64,000 bases of DNA from Fictibacillus nanhaiensis (GCA_017052515.1 JAFHKR010000038.1:372001-436000); one strand, 5' to 3'. Shown: positions 1 through 9,456, counted from the first letter of the stretch. Notes: generated by a model from the letters alone, not told the origin. Translations and numbers: made by a program.

Positions 1-906
1 CTTGTGTCGAGCCCTGATATGGTGATTGAAAGTTGTAAGAACGGAATAATAGGTACATTTCCATTATTGAATGCCAGAACCTCCGATCTGCTAGAAAATT
101 GGATGAAGCATATTTTAAATGAGTTAGAAACGTTTAAACAAAATAATCCTGGGGCTAAAATAGCTCCGTGGGGCGTTAACTTAATCGTTCATCGAACAAA
201 TAAAAGATTCGATGAAGATATGAAGTTGATTAAAAAATATGAGCCCCCTGTAGTAATTACTTCTCTAGGTAATCCTAGTGATGTAGCTAAAATTGTACAT
301 GGTTACGGAGGACTTGTATTTTCTGACGTGATCTCCCTAGACCATGCTCGAAAGGCTGCGAAGACAGGCATAGACGGTTTAATTCTAGTTTGCAGCGGTG
401 CAGGAGGACATGGTGGTACACTAAATCCTTTTGCTTTCTTAAAAGCTGTGAAGGAATTCTGGGATGGAATAACAATTCTTGCTGGATCAATCTCCTCAGG
501 TGAAGAGATTCTCGCTGCTAAAATTCTTGGAGCTGACCTCGTGTATATGGGAACACGATTCATAGCTACCCAAGAATCATCAGCAAGTGATGAGTACCGC
601 CAGATGTTGATAGAATCTACTTTAGAGGATCTTGTTTATACTGATGCAATTAGTGGAATAAAAGGAAATTATCTGTTACCATCTCTAAAAAAAGCAGGGT
701 TTGATATAGAGAACCTGATGAAAAAAGATTCTATCGATCTTTCTTTCTCTGAATCAAAAGCAAAAGCATGGAAAGATATCTGGTCAGCTGGTCAAGGTGT
801 AGGGAGTGTGAAGAAAATTTCTACTGTTAAGGAAGTAGTAGATAACTTAAAAACTGAATATCAACAAGCTTTACGTGCAAAGGAAGCTATTAGTATAATT
901 CCGTAA
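1..906 (+). CDS. Nitronate monooxygenase, 5'-truncated by the window edge
   Basis: FMN-dependent oxidase of the 2-nitropropane dioxygenase family, which oxidises alkyl nitronates in the cytoplasm. The frame is open at base 1 (it reads LVSSPDMVIESCKNG) and matches the family a few residues after its usual start, so the true start lies upstream and the internal GTG at base 4 is not it. Visible family features are the CSGAGGHGG stretch near residue 132 (flavin phosphate loop), the LAGSISSG segment and GADLVYMGTRFIAT near residue 180. The protein ends at a clear terminator, so it is the last gene of its transcript. Family assignment is firm; the physiological substrate is not known. Confidence 0.9.
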   Translation, partial: LVSSPDMVIESCKNGIIGTFPLLNARTSDLLENWMKHILNELETFKQNNPGAKIAPWGVNLIVHRTNKRFDEDMKLIKKYEPPVVITSLGNPSDVAKIVHGYGGLVFSDVISLDHARKAAKTGIDGLILVCSGAGGHGGTLNPFAFLKAVKEFWDGITILAGSISSGEEILAAKILGADLVYMGTRFIATQESSASDEYRQMLIESTLEDLVYTDAISGIKGNYLLPSLKKAGFDIENLMKKDSIDLSFSESKAKAWKDIWSAGQGVGSVKKISTVKEVVDNLKTEYQQALRAKEAISIIP

Positions 907-926
907 ATTAATAGTCCTTTAGAACT

Positions 927-973
927 AAATCCCCCAAAACTACTGTGAATAAACATAGTTTAGGGGGATTTTA
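927..973 (+). terminator. Rho-independent terminator after nitronate monooxygenase
   Basis: A 15-16 bp stem with one mismatch (928-942 with 956-971) contains a run of five C paired with five G and ends in TTTT. It lies 20 bases after the stop codon. Confidence 0.85.
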
Positions 974-1010
974 ATTTTGTCTTTCTGAATTGGACAAATT
1001 TTAAAGTTTT

Positions 1011-1054
1011 GTAATTGTTAGGGGTCAGACCCGGGTCTGACCCCTAACAATTAC
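1011..1054. repeat. Perfect 44-bp palindrome with GGGGTCAGACCC core
   Basis: Two perfect 22-base arms (1011-1032 and 1033-1054) with no spacer, centred on CCCGGG. It starts 38 bases past the terminator and is not followed by a T run, so it is unlikely to be a second terminator. G+C-rich palindromes of this kind resemble REP/MITE-type elements moved by REP-associated transposases, but no such transposase is in the window. Confidence 0.8.
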
Positions 1055-1202
1055 AGATAATTCATCAAATAAAAGAGGACAAGGCAGAAGCAAGGGAGAA
1101 AGTAATAAGTAATATCTTTATATAAAGAAAACGTGTAAACTGTAAGGAATTACTTACAGTACAATTCATGTAGGAAAAGGTATTAATAATGGAGGTGTTA
1201 CC

Positions 1203-1586
1203 ATGAATTTATTCTCATCTATTACGGAAGAAAGTTTTAGCTATTTAATACATGATTATGGATTTTCTGAACCGACTGATACAGATGGGCGTTGGAAGAC
1301 TACCTTCTTATACACGAATGAGCAACTTGCTATTGAGATTGAACTAAACTATCAAGAAATGGATACATTTATATTTATAAAAAAAATAGGTGGAGTGTCA
1401 GATATAGAATGCGATGTTACCCGTATTCAGTTAGAGGAATTTATTAATGTAGAACCTATTAAAAGCAATGGTGATCAGACAACAATTGAACAGTTTGAAA
1501 ATGGGATATTGGACAAAGCAGTCTTATTAAAAACTCACCTAAATCATATTATAAACAAAAAGCAGGAATCTGCTTTTAATAGATGA
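1203..1586 (+). CDS. Hypothetical protein, 127 aa
   Basis: I do not recognise this protein. ATG at 1203 has a good ribosome-binding site (GGAGGTG, 8-9 bases upstream). It has no signal peptide or membrane segment and is acidic, with alternating hydrophobic and charged stretches suggesting a small alpha/beta cytosolic fold. It stands alone between the palindrome and a terminator at 1671. Small orphan proteins of this look in Bacillaceae include immunity-type and SMI1-like proteins, but I see no motif that would support such a call. Confidence 0.7.
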   Translation: MNLFSSITEESFSYLIHDYGFSEPTDTDGRWKTTFLYTNEQLAIEIELNYQEMDTFIFIKKIGGVSDIECDVTRIQLEEFINVEPIKSNGDQTTIEQFENGILDKAVLLKTHLNHIINKKQESAFNR

Positions 1587-1670
1587 TAGAAATAGACACT
1601 TATAGTTAATGTTTTTCTTTGTGTGGGAAAACATGAGAAAATAATACAAATTGTATAGCGTCAGCACTGG

Positions 1671-1702
1671 AAAGCGCAACGGAATTCGTTGTGCTTTTTG
1701 TT
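1671..1702 (+). terminator. Terminator after the 127-aa gene
   Basis: AAAGCGCAACG (1671-1681) pairs with CGTTGTGCTTT (1687-1697) with one G-U pair, followed by a T-rich run. Confidence 0.75.
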
Positions 1703-1971
1703 TATTTCCTAATTTGAATTTAAAACATAGAAAGTTCTAGATAGAAATTGCAGTAGCCCAAAATTAATTAATGGCTGGATACACTTAGATGAATCTAGTC
1801 TGGGTCATTACATAAAATCTAAAAAGCTAGTTTTAAAAAGTAGGTTATTATTCAGGTAATCGGGTAAAAGAAGAGGCTGTTATTTGGGTAGCTTCTTCTT
1901 ACTTCAAATTTACATAAATACAAAGCTTTATGACAACAGCTATGGTATTTTTATACATAAGGGGTGTTATT
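1703..1971. other. Non-coding stretch with one hairpin
   Basis: No gene is visible between the terminator and the next start. An 11-bp hairpin (1868-1878 with 1890-1900, one G-U pair) lies about 70 bases before the next gene. It has no T run and could be a degenerate terminator or a leader structure. I see no convincing promoter. Confidence 0.4.
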
Positions 1972-2880
1972 ATGAAAAATATGCCAATATATGTAGAAAT
2001 ACCTATTAAAGCGAGTGTTGATGAGGTATGGGAAAAATCTCAAAATCCTGTCCTTCATGAACAATGGGATCTTCGTTTTTCTTCAATTACATATCTTCCA
2101 AAAAAGTCAGAGGATGAACCTCAATCCTTTCAGTATGAAACAAAAATTGGTTTCGGTATTAAAGTATCAGGTTGGGGAAAAAGTATAGGTACTCATAATA
2201 AAGGCGATGGATCTAAAGTATCTTCACTTCATTTTGGTACTCCACAAAAAATCTCGCCTATTTCAGAGGGGAAGGGATATTGGAAGTACACACCAAGCAA
2301 CGAGGGTACAACCTTTTTAACTCAGTACGATTATGAAGTTCGTTACGGCACTTTTGGAAGAATAGCAGACTTGTTTTTTCGTCCACTTATCGGTTGGGCA
2401 ACGGCGCTCAGTTTTGATGTGTTGAAGCGCTGGGTTGAAAAAGGTGAATTACCAAGAGTGCAATATCTTCGTTTTTTTAGTAATGTACTCATCACGTTAC
2501 TCTTTTTCTTTATATGGTTTTACCAAGGTCTCGTTCCTAAAATCATCGCAAAACATCCTGAAGAGGTTGCGATGTTATCTTCTCTTAGTTCTATGGAAAT
2601 GGATTTGGCGTTAAAGGCTGTTGGTGTTGTTGGAATTCTTGAAGTTTTATTCGGGCTTACTTGGTTATTCTACCGTAATAAGAGGCATCTTTACCTTTTA
2701 CAAATTATTGTGTTCCCTACATTAACTTTAAGTGCCTTACTAGCTGATCCAGCAATCTCTTCTCATCCCTTTAACCCAGTTACCTTTAATAGCAGCCTTT
2801 GGATTTTATCGATTCTTGGGTTTGTATTAGCTAATGATGTGCCAACTGCAACAAGCTGCAAGCGTTCAAAGAAAGAGTGA
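1972..2880 (+). CDS. SRPBCC-domain protein with C-terminal membrane domain (YndG-like)
   Basis: The first 150 residues read as an SRPBCC/polyketide-cyclase-like ligand-binding domain (MPIYVEIPIKASVDEVWEK at the N-terminus). Four hydrophobic segments follow (roughly 168-187, 220-240, 246-265, 281-297), a DoxX-like membrane domain. I start it at ATG 1972 because AGGGGTG lies 6 bases upstream; the in-frame ATG 14 codons earlier has no ribosome-binding site. It is followed after 4 bases by a DUF4166 gene and then a YndJ-like gene, the same trio as I recall for B. subtilis yndG-yndH-yndJ. The function is unknown; a role with a lipid or other hydrophobic ligand is an inference from the fold. Confidence 0.8.
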   Translation: MKNMPIYVEIPIKASVDEVWEKSQNPVLHEQWDLRFSSITYLPKKSEDEPQSFQYETKIGFGIKVSGWGKSIGTHNKGDGSKVSSLHFGTPQKISPISEGKGYWKYTPSNEGTTFLTQYDYEVRYGTFGRIADLFFRPLIGWATALSFDVLKRWVEKGELPRVQYLRFFSNVLITLLFFFIWFYQGLVPKIIAKHPEEVAMLSSLSSMEMDLALKAVGVVGILEVLFGLTWLFYRNKRHLYLLQIIVFPTLTLSALLADPAISSHPFNPVTFNSSLWILSILGFVLANDVPTATSCKRSKKE

Positions 2881-2884
2881 TAAA

Positions 2885-3496
2885 GTGACAATCTATCAAA
2901 ACCTCCTAGGAGAGGATTTCAAGAGACTGCACCCTCAGTTACAATCAAGATATGCATTGCCTAAGAATAAACCTTTCTGTGCATCAGGAAAAATGACTTT
3001 AGTGCAATCAGGTACAGGATGGCTTTATCCTTTTTTAAAACTAGCTACCAAAAGGAAGTTTCTTTTTCCTGAAAGTGGAAATAATATTCCTTTTACTATT
3101 AGAAATACAAGTCGTTCTTTGTCTCATGAACTAGATGAAGTCTACTGGGAACGAACTTTTTATTTTGACCATGTTACCCGATATTTTAACGCATTCATGA
3201 CAATAGATTCAGAAAGAAAAGTCGTAAAAGATTACTTAGGAGAACCAAGTTTGTTCTATTCTGATTTACATTTTAATGTTACGCCAGAAGGTCACCTTAA
3301 TATTCGGTCAGGGGTGCAACGCCTGGTGATCGGTAAATTAGAGATTTCAATCCCAAGCTTTTTACGAGGAGTGGTTGAGGTAGAGGAAGGATATGATGAT
3401 ACGCGAGAAGTATTTACTATTCGGGTTCATATCCAAAATCGGATCGTTGGGAGACTGATGGCCTATGAAGGCGAATTTAAAGAAACATCTATTTAG
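2885..3496 (+). CDS. yndH: DUF4166-domain protein (YndH-like)
   Basis: A soluble 203-residue protein that appears to be one DUF4166 domain (N-terminus MTIYQNLLGEDFKRLHPQLQ). I prefer GTG 2885, which follows AAAGAGTGA just after the upstream stop and gives the family's usual N-terminus. The in-frame ATG at 2834 lies inside the preceding gene and lacks a ribosome-binding site. The 3' end overlaps the next gene by 32 bases, so translation is probably coupled. The molecular function is not known; the constant pairing with SRPBCC and YndJ membrane proteins suggests one membrane-associated pathway. Confidence 0.75.
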   Translation: MTIYQNLLGEDFKRLHPQLQSRYALPKNKPFCASGKMTLVQSGTGWLYPFLKLATKRKFLFPESGNNIPFTIRNTSRSLSHELDEVYWERTFYFDHVTRYFNAFMTIDSERKVVKDYLGEPSLFYSDLHFNVTPEGHLNIRSGVQRLVIGKLEISIPSFLRGVVEVEEGYDDTREVFTIRVHIQNRIVGRLMAYEGEFKETSI

Positions 3497-5024
3497 TCCA
3501 ATAACTTTAGGCGGAATCATCTTCTTTATCGCCAGTAGCATACTCACGATAAAGGAACCTTTTTATTTAATGTTAACAGCTGCACAACTTGTCTATGTTC
3601 CAGTATTGCTTCAACTATTTATTTATCCAAAAACGAAACATATGGCTGCAACATGGATCGTAATGTTTTCAATCTTTCTTTTACAGTTAGATATTAATGA
3701 TAATTTACAAATTTTATTTGCATCTCTTTATTTACTTTTTACTTTGTCAGTGGCTCTCTATGGAGCTAAACGCTTCATCAACCGTGGATTTACAAACTGG
3801 GCGGAAATTTCGATTGATATTGGGATGATGTATTTATTTATAGGTGGACTTTGGTTTTTTGCTTTTATAGTAGGAATAGATACAGGTTTTAGTCCTTTGA
3901 TTACATGGTTGACGGCTATACATTTTCATTACTCAGCTTTTATATTACCTATTTCTTTAGGGTTATTTGGGCGCTTGCATCAGTCTAAGTGGTATAGAAT
4001 TTGTGTTCCAATTATATTAATAGGACCGATTCTTGTTGCAATTGGAATTACATTTTGGCCGCTTTTAGAAGTTATTTCAGTCTTGCTATATATCTTTGCT
4101 ATATACACAGTAATCATTTTAACTTTTCAAACTCAGTTTTTAACTAGACTGCAAGGCATCTTTATTCGGCTATCTTTCGGTTCTTTAGGTATCACGATAT
4201 TGTTTTCCTTGTTGTATGCTCTTAATAGTGCATTTGGGAAATGGGGTGTCAGCATTGATTTTATGCTCACATTTCATGGATTAATGAATAGTGTTCTGTT
4301 TGGAATGATAGGGATATTGGGTTGGATAGTAGCTCCTCCAAAAACGAATCGTGTTAAATGGGATTTTCCGGTCAGTCAAATTAGAGGTCATTTTAAAGGA
4401 GAGGGCAAGCTGAAAAAAGGTTTGGTTGATGACCTAGCTGAATATGTAGATATTAATAAAATTCCTTCTAGAATTGTTCATTTTTATGAACATACTGAAC
4501 AATATCAATTGTATGCTAGGGTGAAATGGGCTACTTGGTTTAAACCATTTGCTGTCTGCTATAAATGTATTAGTATTCAAATGCAACAATTAAACTTACC
4601 TCTTTCAAGCAAAAAAGTTGAGATGACAGGAAGTATACAGGCGGTTGATCCAATACGTGATGGAAGGAATAATCCTCGGGTTTGGAGGCGAAATATTGGA
4701 GATCATTCGGTGTTCAAAGCTATATATTCCAATCATCAGACCGATAATAGAACGTTTATGAACATCTCACTTCCACTTCCTTCTTCAGCAATGATAGGAA
4801 TTCTTCAACTTGATGAAAGAGATGGTGGTCTTCTTCTATCAAGCGAAGGAGAATCTGATTCAGGTATATACTTAGCGATTGGAGAATGTTTATTAAAATT
4901 ACCACTTTCAGAGTACTTTTTAATAGAGGAAGCAGCAGATAATTCTCTTACAGCAACTCATAAAATGAAAATATTTGAGGTTCCTTTTTTAGAAATCGAG
5001 TATACAATGTCGTTAAAGCATTAA
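3465..5024 (+). CDS. yndJ: YndJ-family integral membrane protein
   Basis: A 519-residue protein with about ten hydrophobic segments in residues 10-290, starting with LGGIIFFIASSILTI. A soluble C-terminal half follows (about 295-519) whose opening resembles the DUF4166 neighbour's style of beta-rich domain. Length and layout fit YndJ. ATG 3465 has GGGAG about 11 bases upstream and overlaps the preceding gene. It is the last gene of the three-gene operon and is followed by a terminator at 5097. No enzymatic motif is visible. Confidence 0.8.
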   Translation: MKANLKKHLFSPITLGGIIFFIASSILTIKEPFYLMLTAAQLVYVPVLLQLFIYPKTKHMAATWIVMFSIFLLQLDINDNLQILFASLYLLFTLSVALYGAKRFINRGFTNWAEISIDIGMMYLFIGGLWFFAFIVGIDTGFSPLITWLTAIHFHYSAFILPISLGLFGRLHQSKWYRICVPIILIGPILVAIGITFWPLLEVISVLLYIFAIYTVIILTFQTQFLTRLQGIFIRLSFGSLGITILFSLLYALNSAFGKWGVSIDFMLTFHGLMNSVLFGMIGILGWIVAPPKTNRVKWDFPVSQIRGHFKGEGKLKKGLVDDLAEYVDINKIPSRIVHFYEHTEQYQLYARVKWATWFKPFAVCYKCISIQMQQLNLPLSSKKVEMTGSIQAVDPIRDGRNNPRVWRRNIGDHSVFKAIYSNHQTDNRTFMNISLPLPSSAMIGILQLDERDGGLLLSSEGESDSGIYLAIGECLLKLPLSEYFLIEEAADNSLTATHKMKIFEVPFLEIEYTMSLKH

Positions 5025-5096
5025 TTGTTTTTTTGACGATTGCTTCTCAATTTTAACTATCCAACAATCGAGTGCTTTAATTAATTTAAGTCATCA

Positions 5097-5127
5097 GAAA
5101 ACGACCAGAGAATTCAGGTCGTTTTTC
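5097..5127 (+). terminator. Terminator of the ynd-like operon
   Basis: AAAACGACC and GGTCGTTTTT form a 9-bp stem with a 10-base loop and T5. Confidence 0.85.
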
Positions 5128-5213
5128 ATGTTATTTTATTTACTTACAATTAAATAATTCTAACGAATGATGACTTTCTCTCCAAAGAAACACCACTATC
5201 AAAATAGTTTTTT

Positions 5214-5723
5214 TTAGAAACTATAAATAACAAGAGCTAGGCCAATATAAACGACAACCAATAAGAATGCTAGTAAAACACCAAGTTTGCTTGTTCCACC
5301 GCGCTTATGAATTTCGTGAATTCTTTCTTTATCGCTCAATGAACGTTGATCAATGATGCTAATTTGTTTTTGTGCATGTTTTTTATATAGAAGATTACCC
5401 CCAACCCCTAGCCACCCTGACAAACCAGCACCCAAAGATCGGTTGATAACGGTTCCTTCAATTCCTGCTACAACAAAAAAGATATCGATGAAAAGAAAAG
5501 CGGCTAATACAAGGAAAATGGGTTTGTACATCTTCCGGTAACCAAGCCATAAAAGCGTTAAGAAAAAAGCAGCCCAATTAAAGCTATTATCCTTCTGCCA
5601 TTTTTTAAAGTAATAATCCTTCTTTTTATCTCCAACAAATTCTACAAGTTTTGTTTTCTGTCTTTCATCCATAACTCCCTTCCTATCTAAATCCTGCATA
5701 TTAGTTTGAGTAAACTCATTCAA
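5214..5723 (-). CDS. DUF2628 small membrane protein
   Basis: 169 residues. A charged N-terminal 45 residues, which include FKKWQKDNSFNWAAFF, are followed by two or three membrane segments (about 49-90) and a C-terminal one (about 148-167). The WAAFFLTLLWLGYRKMY stretch is characteristic of DUF2628 proteins. The start ATG has AAAGGAGG about 11 bases upstream; the intervening ATG is followed directly by a stop codon in its frame. It is monocistronic. A sigma-B-like promoter is visible upstream, which would make it a stress gene. The function is unknown. Confidence 0.75.
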   Translation of the reverse strand: MNEFTQTNMQDLDRKGVMDERQKTKLVEFVGDKKKDYYFKKWQKDNSFNWAAFFLTLLWLGYRKMYKPIFLVLAAFLFIDIFFVVAGIEGTVINRSLGAGLSGWLGVGGNLLYKKHAQKQISIIDQRSLSDKERIHEIHKRGGTSKLGVLLAFLLVVVYIGLALVIYSF

Positions 5724-5777
5724 TCCATTCGCCTCCTTTTAGAAGTCACTTTCATTCTTCAGCACCTACAGAGGTAA

Positions 5778-5803
5778 ATTCCATTTTTTGTTAATATTTA
5801 AAC
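5778..5803 (-). promoter_or_regulatory. Candidate sigma-B-type promoter of the DUF2628 gene
   Basis: On the minus strand GTTTAA, a 14-base spacer, then TGGAAT. The -35 is the sigma-B consensus and the -10 differs from GGGAAT at one base. It ends about 55 bases upstream of the start codon. Confidence 0.4.
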
Positions 5804-6079
5804 GCTAAGTTTTCTTGAAAAGCTGAAAAATAATCATACCGAACAAAAAAGGGCTAGAATAATTGATTTTACAAATGAGTTGGCGAATCTAAAAAGGCTT
5901 TCGTATAAAATGGGAAATCATTAATGAGTAGCTTCAAAATAATTACTTCTAATTCCCTGAACTTCATCAATAAATACAAAAAGCACAATAAAGGGTTCCA
6001 ATTTTCTAAAAAATGTAGTAAAATAATTTGAAAATTAGGTTTCGTTTTATCGGAATTGGGGAAGGAGAGTATATTTGGG
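5804..6079. other. Divergent intergenic region
   Basis: A/T-rich DNA between the DUF2628 gene and the next membrane-protein gene. Apart from the promoter at 5778-5803 and a poor TAAAAT box near 6020, I see nothing in it. Confidence 0.4.
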
Positions 6080-6505
6080 GTGAAACATATTACATCGGGT
6101 TTTGGATTTGCATTTGCATTTTTGTCGGCGCTTTTCGCATTGGGTCTCTATCAAACAGTGATGGTATGGGGGAATATTAATTTGTTCTTTGAACGAATTA
6201 TGGGACTGACTTCAACTTCATTTATTTCTTCCATACTTCTATTCTGGTCAATCACGAGTGCTTTTTGGATTCTTAGTTTAAAAGTGTTAGATCTCGCGCA
6301 CAAAACAGAATTGTACAACACGAAGAACGCAGTCTTCGGTATGTTGTTCTTATTCTTCGCCATTCCATTTGGCATTTGCGTACAAGTTTACCACGCACTT
6401 AACCTGAATGCTGGTGTAACTACAATTACAACTGCATTGTTTATTATGACGATTGTTTCTTTCATTATTGGATTTGTGTTTAAATTTAGAAGAACTGCAC
6501 GATAA
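6080..6505 (+). CDS. Hypothetical four-helix membrane protein
   Basis: 141 residues, almost entirely four hydrophobic helices, with a short basic tail (FKFRRTAR). I do not recognise the family. GTG 6080 is preceded by AAGGAG about 12 bases away. A TTG start eight codons earlier is possible but would overlap that ribosome-binding site. It is a single gene, ending at a strong terminator shared with the convergent gene 6547-6753. It could be a small transporter accessory or a stress membrane protein; nothing in the sequence decides. Confidence 0.65.
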   Translation: MKHITSGFGFAFAFLSALFALGLYQTVMVWGNINLFFERIMGLTSTSFISSILLFWSITSAFWILSLKVLDLAHKTELYNTKNAVFGMLFLFFAIPFGICVQVYHALNLNAGVTTITTALFIMTIVSFIIGFVFKFRRTAR

Positions 6506-6509
6506 TTAA

Positions 6510-6546
6510 AAAATACCGCAGACCTCAAGGTCTGCGGTATTTTTAT
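6510..6546. terminator. Bidirectional terminator
   Basis: An uninterrupted GC-rich stem (ATACCGCAGACC with GGTCTGCGGTAT) and a four-base loop. It is flanked by A-rich and T-rich runs, so it can serve both the plus-strand gene ending at 6505 and the minus-strand gene ending at 6547. Confidence 0.9.
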
Positions 6547-6753
6547 TTATGTTCTTGAAACAAACCGAAATTTAATTCGTTCAAATGCTTTTCCATTTAC
6601 AACTACTAATTTTTCATTAAAATCTTCAATATAACCAGAAGCAAGGGTCAAATTTTCCTTAATGCAAACAACATCTACTTTAACCATCAAATAACGGTGG
6701 TTATTAAAATCAAAATCATTAATAATAGAACTGCCGCTTGGAATAATATACAT
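6547..6753 (-). CDS. Small hypothetical protein, 68 aa
   Basis: Predicted to be all-beta: alternating hydrophobic residues (YLMVKVDVVCIKE, LASGYIEDFNEKLVVV, KFRFVSR) suggest a small barrel, such as an SH3- or Lsm-like fold as in some Bacillus spore-coat-associated DUF2642-type proteins. The ribosome-binding site AAAGGAGAG lies 7-8 bases before the ATG, which supports a real gene. It is convergent with the membrane gene at 6080. I cannot name a function. Confidence 0.6.
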   Translation of the reverse strand: MYIIPSGSSIINDFDFNNHRYLMVKVDVVCIKENLTLASGYIEDFNEKLVVVNGKAFERIKFRFVSRT

Positions 6754-6852
6754 GACCGCTCTCCTTTATCATACAAACTACCTATATCATATACTGGAAA
6801 AAAATTACTGTAAAGATAATTTTAAGGCAGAAATAGCTATGTTATCTATACA

Positions 6853-6886
6853 ATAAAAAAACCTTGACTCAATTGAGCCAAGGTCA
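6853..6886 (-). terminator. Terminator of inhA
   Basis: On the minus strand an ACCTTG-based stem around a CTCAATTGAG inner palindrome is followed by T7. It lies about 20 bases after the inhA stop. Confidence 0.9.
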
Positions 6887-6903
6887 TTGTTAAAACATCT
6901 GAA

Positions 6904-9342
6904 TTATTTGCCAATCCATACTACGCCTGAAGAATTATCTTTGGATTCACCTAAGATTAAAAACTTAAGACCGTACTTAGGCAAGTTCTTACCAGCGTCA
7001 TCAATCACACCGTCTTCTTCACTACCATTGTAATCTGTTTTGTCGATATAGGACATAGAATCACTAAATCCAGGTGCACCTTTTTGGGATTTGTAATCAA
7101 AAATCCCGCGGCTTGGTGAATCAATATACCAACTAGGTGTTTGGTCATAGGAGAAAGCTGCATCCGCAATCTGATAACGTGTTGAATCTTCGACTGTAGG
7201 TTTTCCGTCTTTCTTACCAACAATAGCTTTCGGATGAGAATCTACTACGCCAATAAAGCCTTCTCCTGGATGTTCACCAACCCAGTTGTCTGTGTAGCTA
7301 TCATCTCCATACCATACGAGCATTCCGGTATTGTATTTAACACCACGACTACTTTGCAATGCTTTATCAGAACCAGCTGTATTTCTCCATTCAATATAGT
7401 AATAATGGTTTGCATAAGAGATACCGTCTGTAGTTGTAAATCCATTTGTAGTAAATTGTGCTGCGCCTTCAGCATCATCTGAGAAAACAACTTGACTGTC
7501 GGCTGTTAGGACAGCATTATCAAGGGCAAAACCTTCTGGTGCAAATCCACCATCAGTCTCATAGTCAAAAATAAGTTGTATTTTTTGTCCAGCATATGCA
7601 CTTAGATCATAGGATTTATCAACCCATTTGCCTTCAGTTGTATATTTCTCTTTTTCTGCATTTGTTGCAGTCCAACCAAGCCTGTCAATTTCGACCATTT
7701 TTCCATCTTCTTTTTTTACATAGACGGATAATTTATCATAATCTCCGCCATTTTCAATTTCATAGTTTGCTTTGTATGAGAATACAGCTGAAGTTTTTCC
7801 AGTAAGATCAAGAGTAGGAGATGTCATACTTGTATGAAGGTTATCTCCCTTTGTACTGTAGTAGTATTTGTTTCCAAACTCAGGTTGAATTTTACTTTTT
7901 ACTGGCTTTTGAGGAAGGTTTACTTTTACAATACCAGCATTTTTAGACTTTGTTACAGATTGATCAATTTGAATAGTTTTACCGATTCTAGTCAGATTTT
8001 TTGAATCAATTTCTGTGATATTAGCCCAGTTTCCTCCCATAACTTTCTGGAAGTATTCTTTGTTTTGTGGGGAGAAACTTGTTGGTTCTGTTCCAGCGAT
8101 TTTACCATTCCAACTTCCGCCACTCATGATGGACCATGAAGCCACGGGCTCACCGTCACCTGTATATTGTGTATCGTATTCGTCTGGTAGACCCAAGTCA
8201 TGACCAAATTCGTGTGCGAATACGCCAACAGCACCATCTTCAGGTTCAACCGTATAATCCCAAGCTGCCATTTTACCACCCCAATATGGAACGGAAGCCG
8301 TAGTGCCTGGAACACTATAAGGGTTTGATCCTAAAACCCAGCGATGAGACCAGATTGCATCATTCCCTAATTTTCCACCGCCTGCTTCTTGACCAACACC
8401 CGCATGAATAACCATCAAGTGATCAACTAATCCGTCAGGCTCATTCATGTTTCCGTCACCATCTAGATCGTATATATCTAGTTCGTCAAAATCTGCTAAG
8501 TTAACTCCGCTTGCAGCAGCTGCATTTAGAGCATCTTTTACAAAGTCACGTGGTCCCTTTGGATTTAAGTTGTCGTGACCGCCTGCTGGATTATCATCGC
8601 CATATTCTTTTGCAGTTCCTGGAACAGTCAACCAATCGGTAACATATCCATCAACGGTGTAGCTTCCGCCTGATTGCTCTTCATAGTATTGTTTAAAGGT
8701 TTTCACTTTTGATTTATCAAATAACTCAAAGTCGCTGTCCCCAAAAAGCATTTTTTCATAATGTTCCCGACTAAAGTCTTTAGAGTACATATACCCTGGT
8801 TCTTGGGTAATGTTATTGTGCTTGAAATCGGAGAACTCAGCTAAAAGTACTAATACTTTATCTTCGCGTTTCTCACCTTTGTATTTGACAGGTTTTGCAG
8901 GGTCTACCTGTAATATGCCACTACTCTTACCGTTCTTAATTTCATGGCTCTTGTTTAGCTTTTTAGTTAATTTTTCTTTTTGATTAGATAAAAACTCTCG
9001 TGATCTATTTGAAACATCCTTTGTGGATTTACTCTTTTTTTCAACTGTAGCGGCATTACCTTTTTTACTTTTCAAATCTATATATTTTTTAACTGCTTTA
9101 GCTGTTTCCGCATGAGATGCGTTTTTAGAAATAATTCCTCGCTGTTTTAATGATTTTGCTAAACGATCTTGATCAACTAGGTGCATATCAATAGGTGATG
9201 ATTCCAAGATAGTGCTTGTTTTTGAATAGGTTGTTTCGAATGGTGTTTCTTCATTTTTTGTTAAAGCAGTAGGTGCTAATAAACTCATAGAAAGACTCGT
9301 TAATAACAATGATGTCCCCAGTTTTTTACTCCATTTTCCCAT
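6904..9342 (-). CDS. inhA: Immune inhibitor A-type secreted metalloprotease (M6 family)
   Basis: An 812-residue secreted zinc protease. An N-terminal signal peptide (about 1-28) is followed by a lysine-rich propeptide (to about 150) and a peptidase M6 domain. The zinc motif [13 protein letters not shown] has its first His at residue 377. [14 protein letters not shown] calcium-loop-like segment lies near residue 295, and the C-terminal half is a beta-rich MAM/VEG-like region. Its length matches InhA of the B. cereus group (about 800). The ribosome-binding site AGGAGGAG lies 7 bases before the ATG. It is transcribed away from the tapA operon, and its promoter overlaps an inverted repeat like those before tapA, suggesting shared SinR-type control. 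In B. cereus and B. thuringiensis inhA1 is known to be controlled with tasA/calY, and this gene order fits that. InhA proteases cleave antimicrobial peptides and matrix proteins. Confidence 0.93.
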   Translation of the reverse strand: MGKWSKKLGTSLLLTSLSMSLLAPTALTKNEETPFETTYSKTSTILESSPIDMHLVDQDRLAKSLKQRGIISKNASHAETAKAVKKYIDLKSKKGNAATVEKKSKSTKDVSNRSREFLSNQKEKLTKKLNKSHEIKNGKSSGILQVDPAKPVKYKGEKREDKVLVLLAEFSDFKHNNITQEPGYMYSKDFSREHYEKMLFGDSDFELFDKSKVKTFKQYYEEQSGGSYTVDGYVTDWLTVPGTAKEYGDDNPAGGHDNLNPKGPRDFVKDALNAAAASGVNLADFDELDIYDLDGDGNMNEPDGLVDHLMVIHAGVGQEAGGGKLGNDAIWSHRWVLGSNPYSVPGTTASVPYWGGKMAAWDYTVEPEDGAVGVFAHEFGHDLGLPDEYDTQYTGDGEPVASWSIMSGGSWNGKIAGTEPTSFSPQNKEYFQKVMGGNWANITEIDSKNLTRIGKTIQIDQSVTKSKNAGIVKVNLPQKPVKSKIQPEFGNKYYYSTKGDNLHTSMTSPTLDLTGKTSAVFSYKANYEIENGGDYDKLSVYVKKEDGKMVEIDRLGWTATNAEKEKYTTEGKWVDKSYDLSAYAGQKIQLIFDYETDGGFAPEGFALDNAVLTADSQVVFSDDAEGAAQFTTNGFTTTDGISYANHYYYIEWRNTAGSDKALQSSRGVKYNTGMLVWYGDDSYTDNWVGEHPGEGFIGVVDSHPKAIVGKKDGKPTVEDSTRYQIADAAFSYDQTPSWYIDSPSRGIFDYKSQKGAPGFSDSMSYIDKTDYNGSEEDGVIDDAGKNLPKYGLKFLILGESKDNSSGVVWIGK

Positions 9343-9428
9343 TCGTACTCCTCCTGTTTTCCATTAAATTAGTAGAACATGTGTAACCTGGTAAATCATC
9401 TCCCTCTTTATGTAATGATGAAACTTTT

Positions 9429-9450
9429 TATAGAACGTTTTTGTTCTATA
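9429..9450. promoter_or_regulatory. Inverted repeat over the inhA transcription start (putative SinR-type operator)
   Basis: TATAGAAC, a six-base spacer, then GTTCTATA. It contains GTTCT in both orientations, the core of B. subtilis SinR sites (GTTCTYT). It starts 7 bases downstream of the inhA -10 box, so binding would block initiation. Confidence 0.6.
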
Positions 9451-9456
9451 TATAGA

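Noticed and set aside
1011-1054. Palindrome related to the IS end at 62471 because both contain TGACCCCTA
   Set aside because: The shared stretch is only nine bases and the rest differs.
1930-1971. Upstream ATG extending the SRPBCC gene by 14 codons
   Set aside because: No ribosome-binding site there, while AGGGGTG fits ATG 1972.
7005-8315. Several open frames on both strands inside inhA (for example 7234-7482, 7596-7805, 8015-8203)
   Set aside because: They are shadows of a clearly coding, full-length metalloprotease gene and have no ribosome-binding sites.
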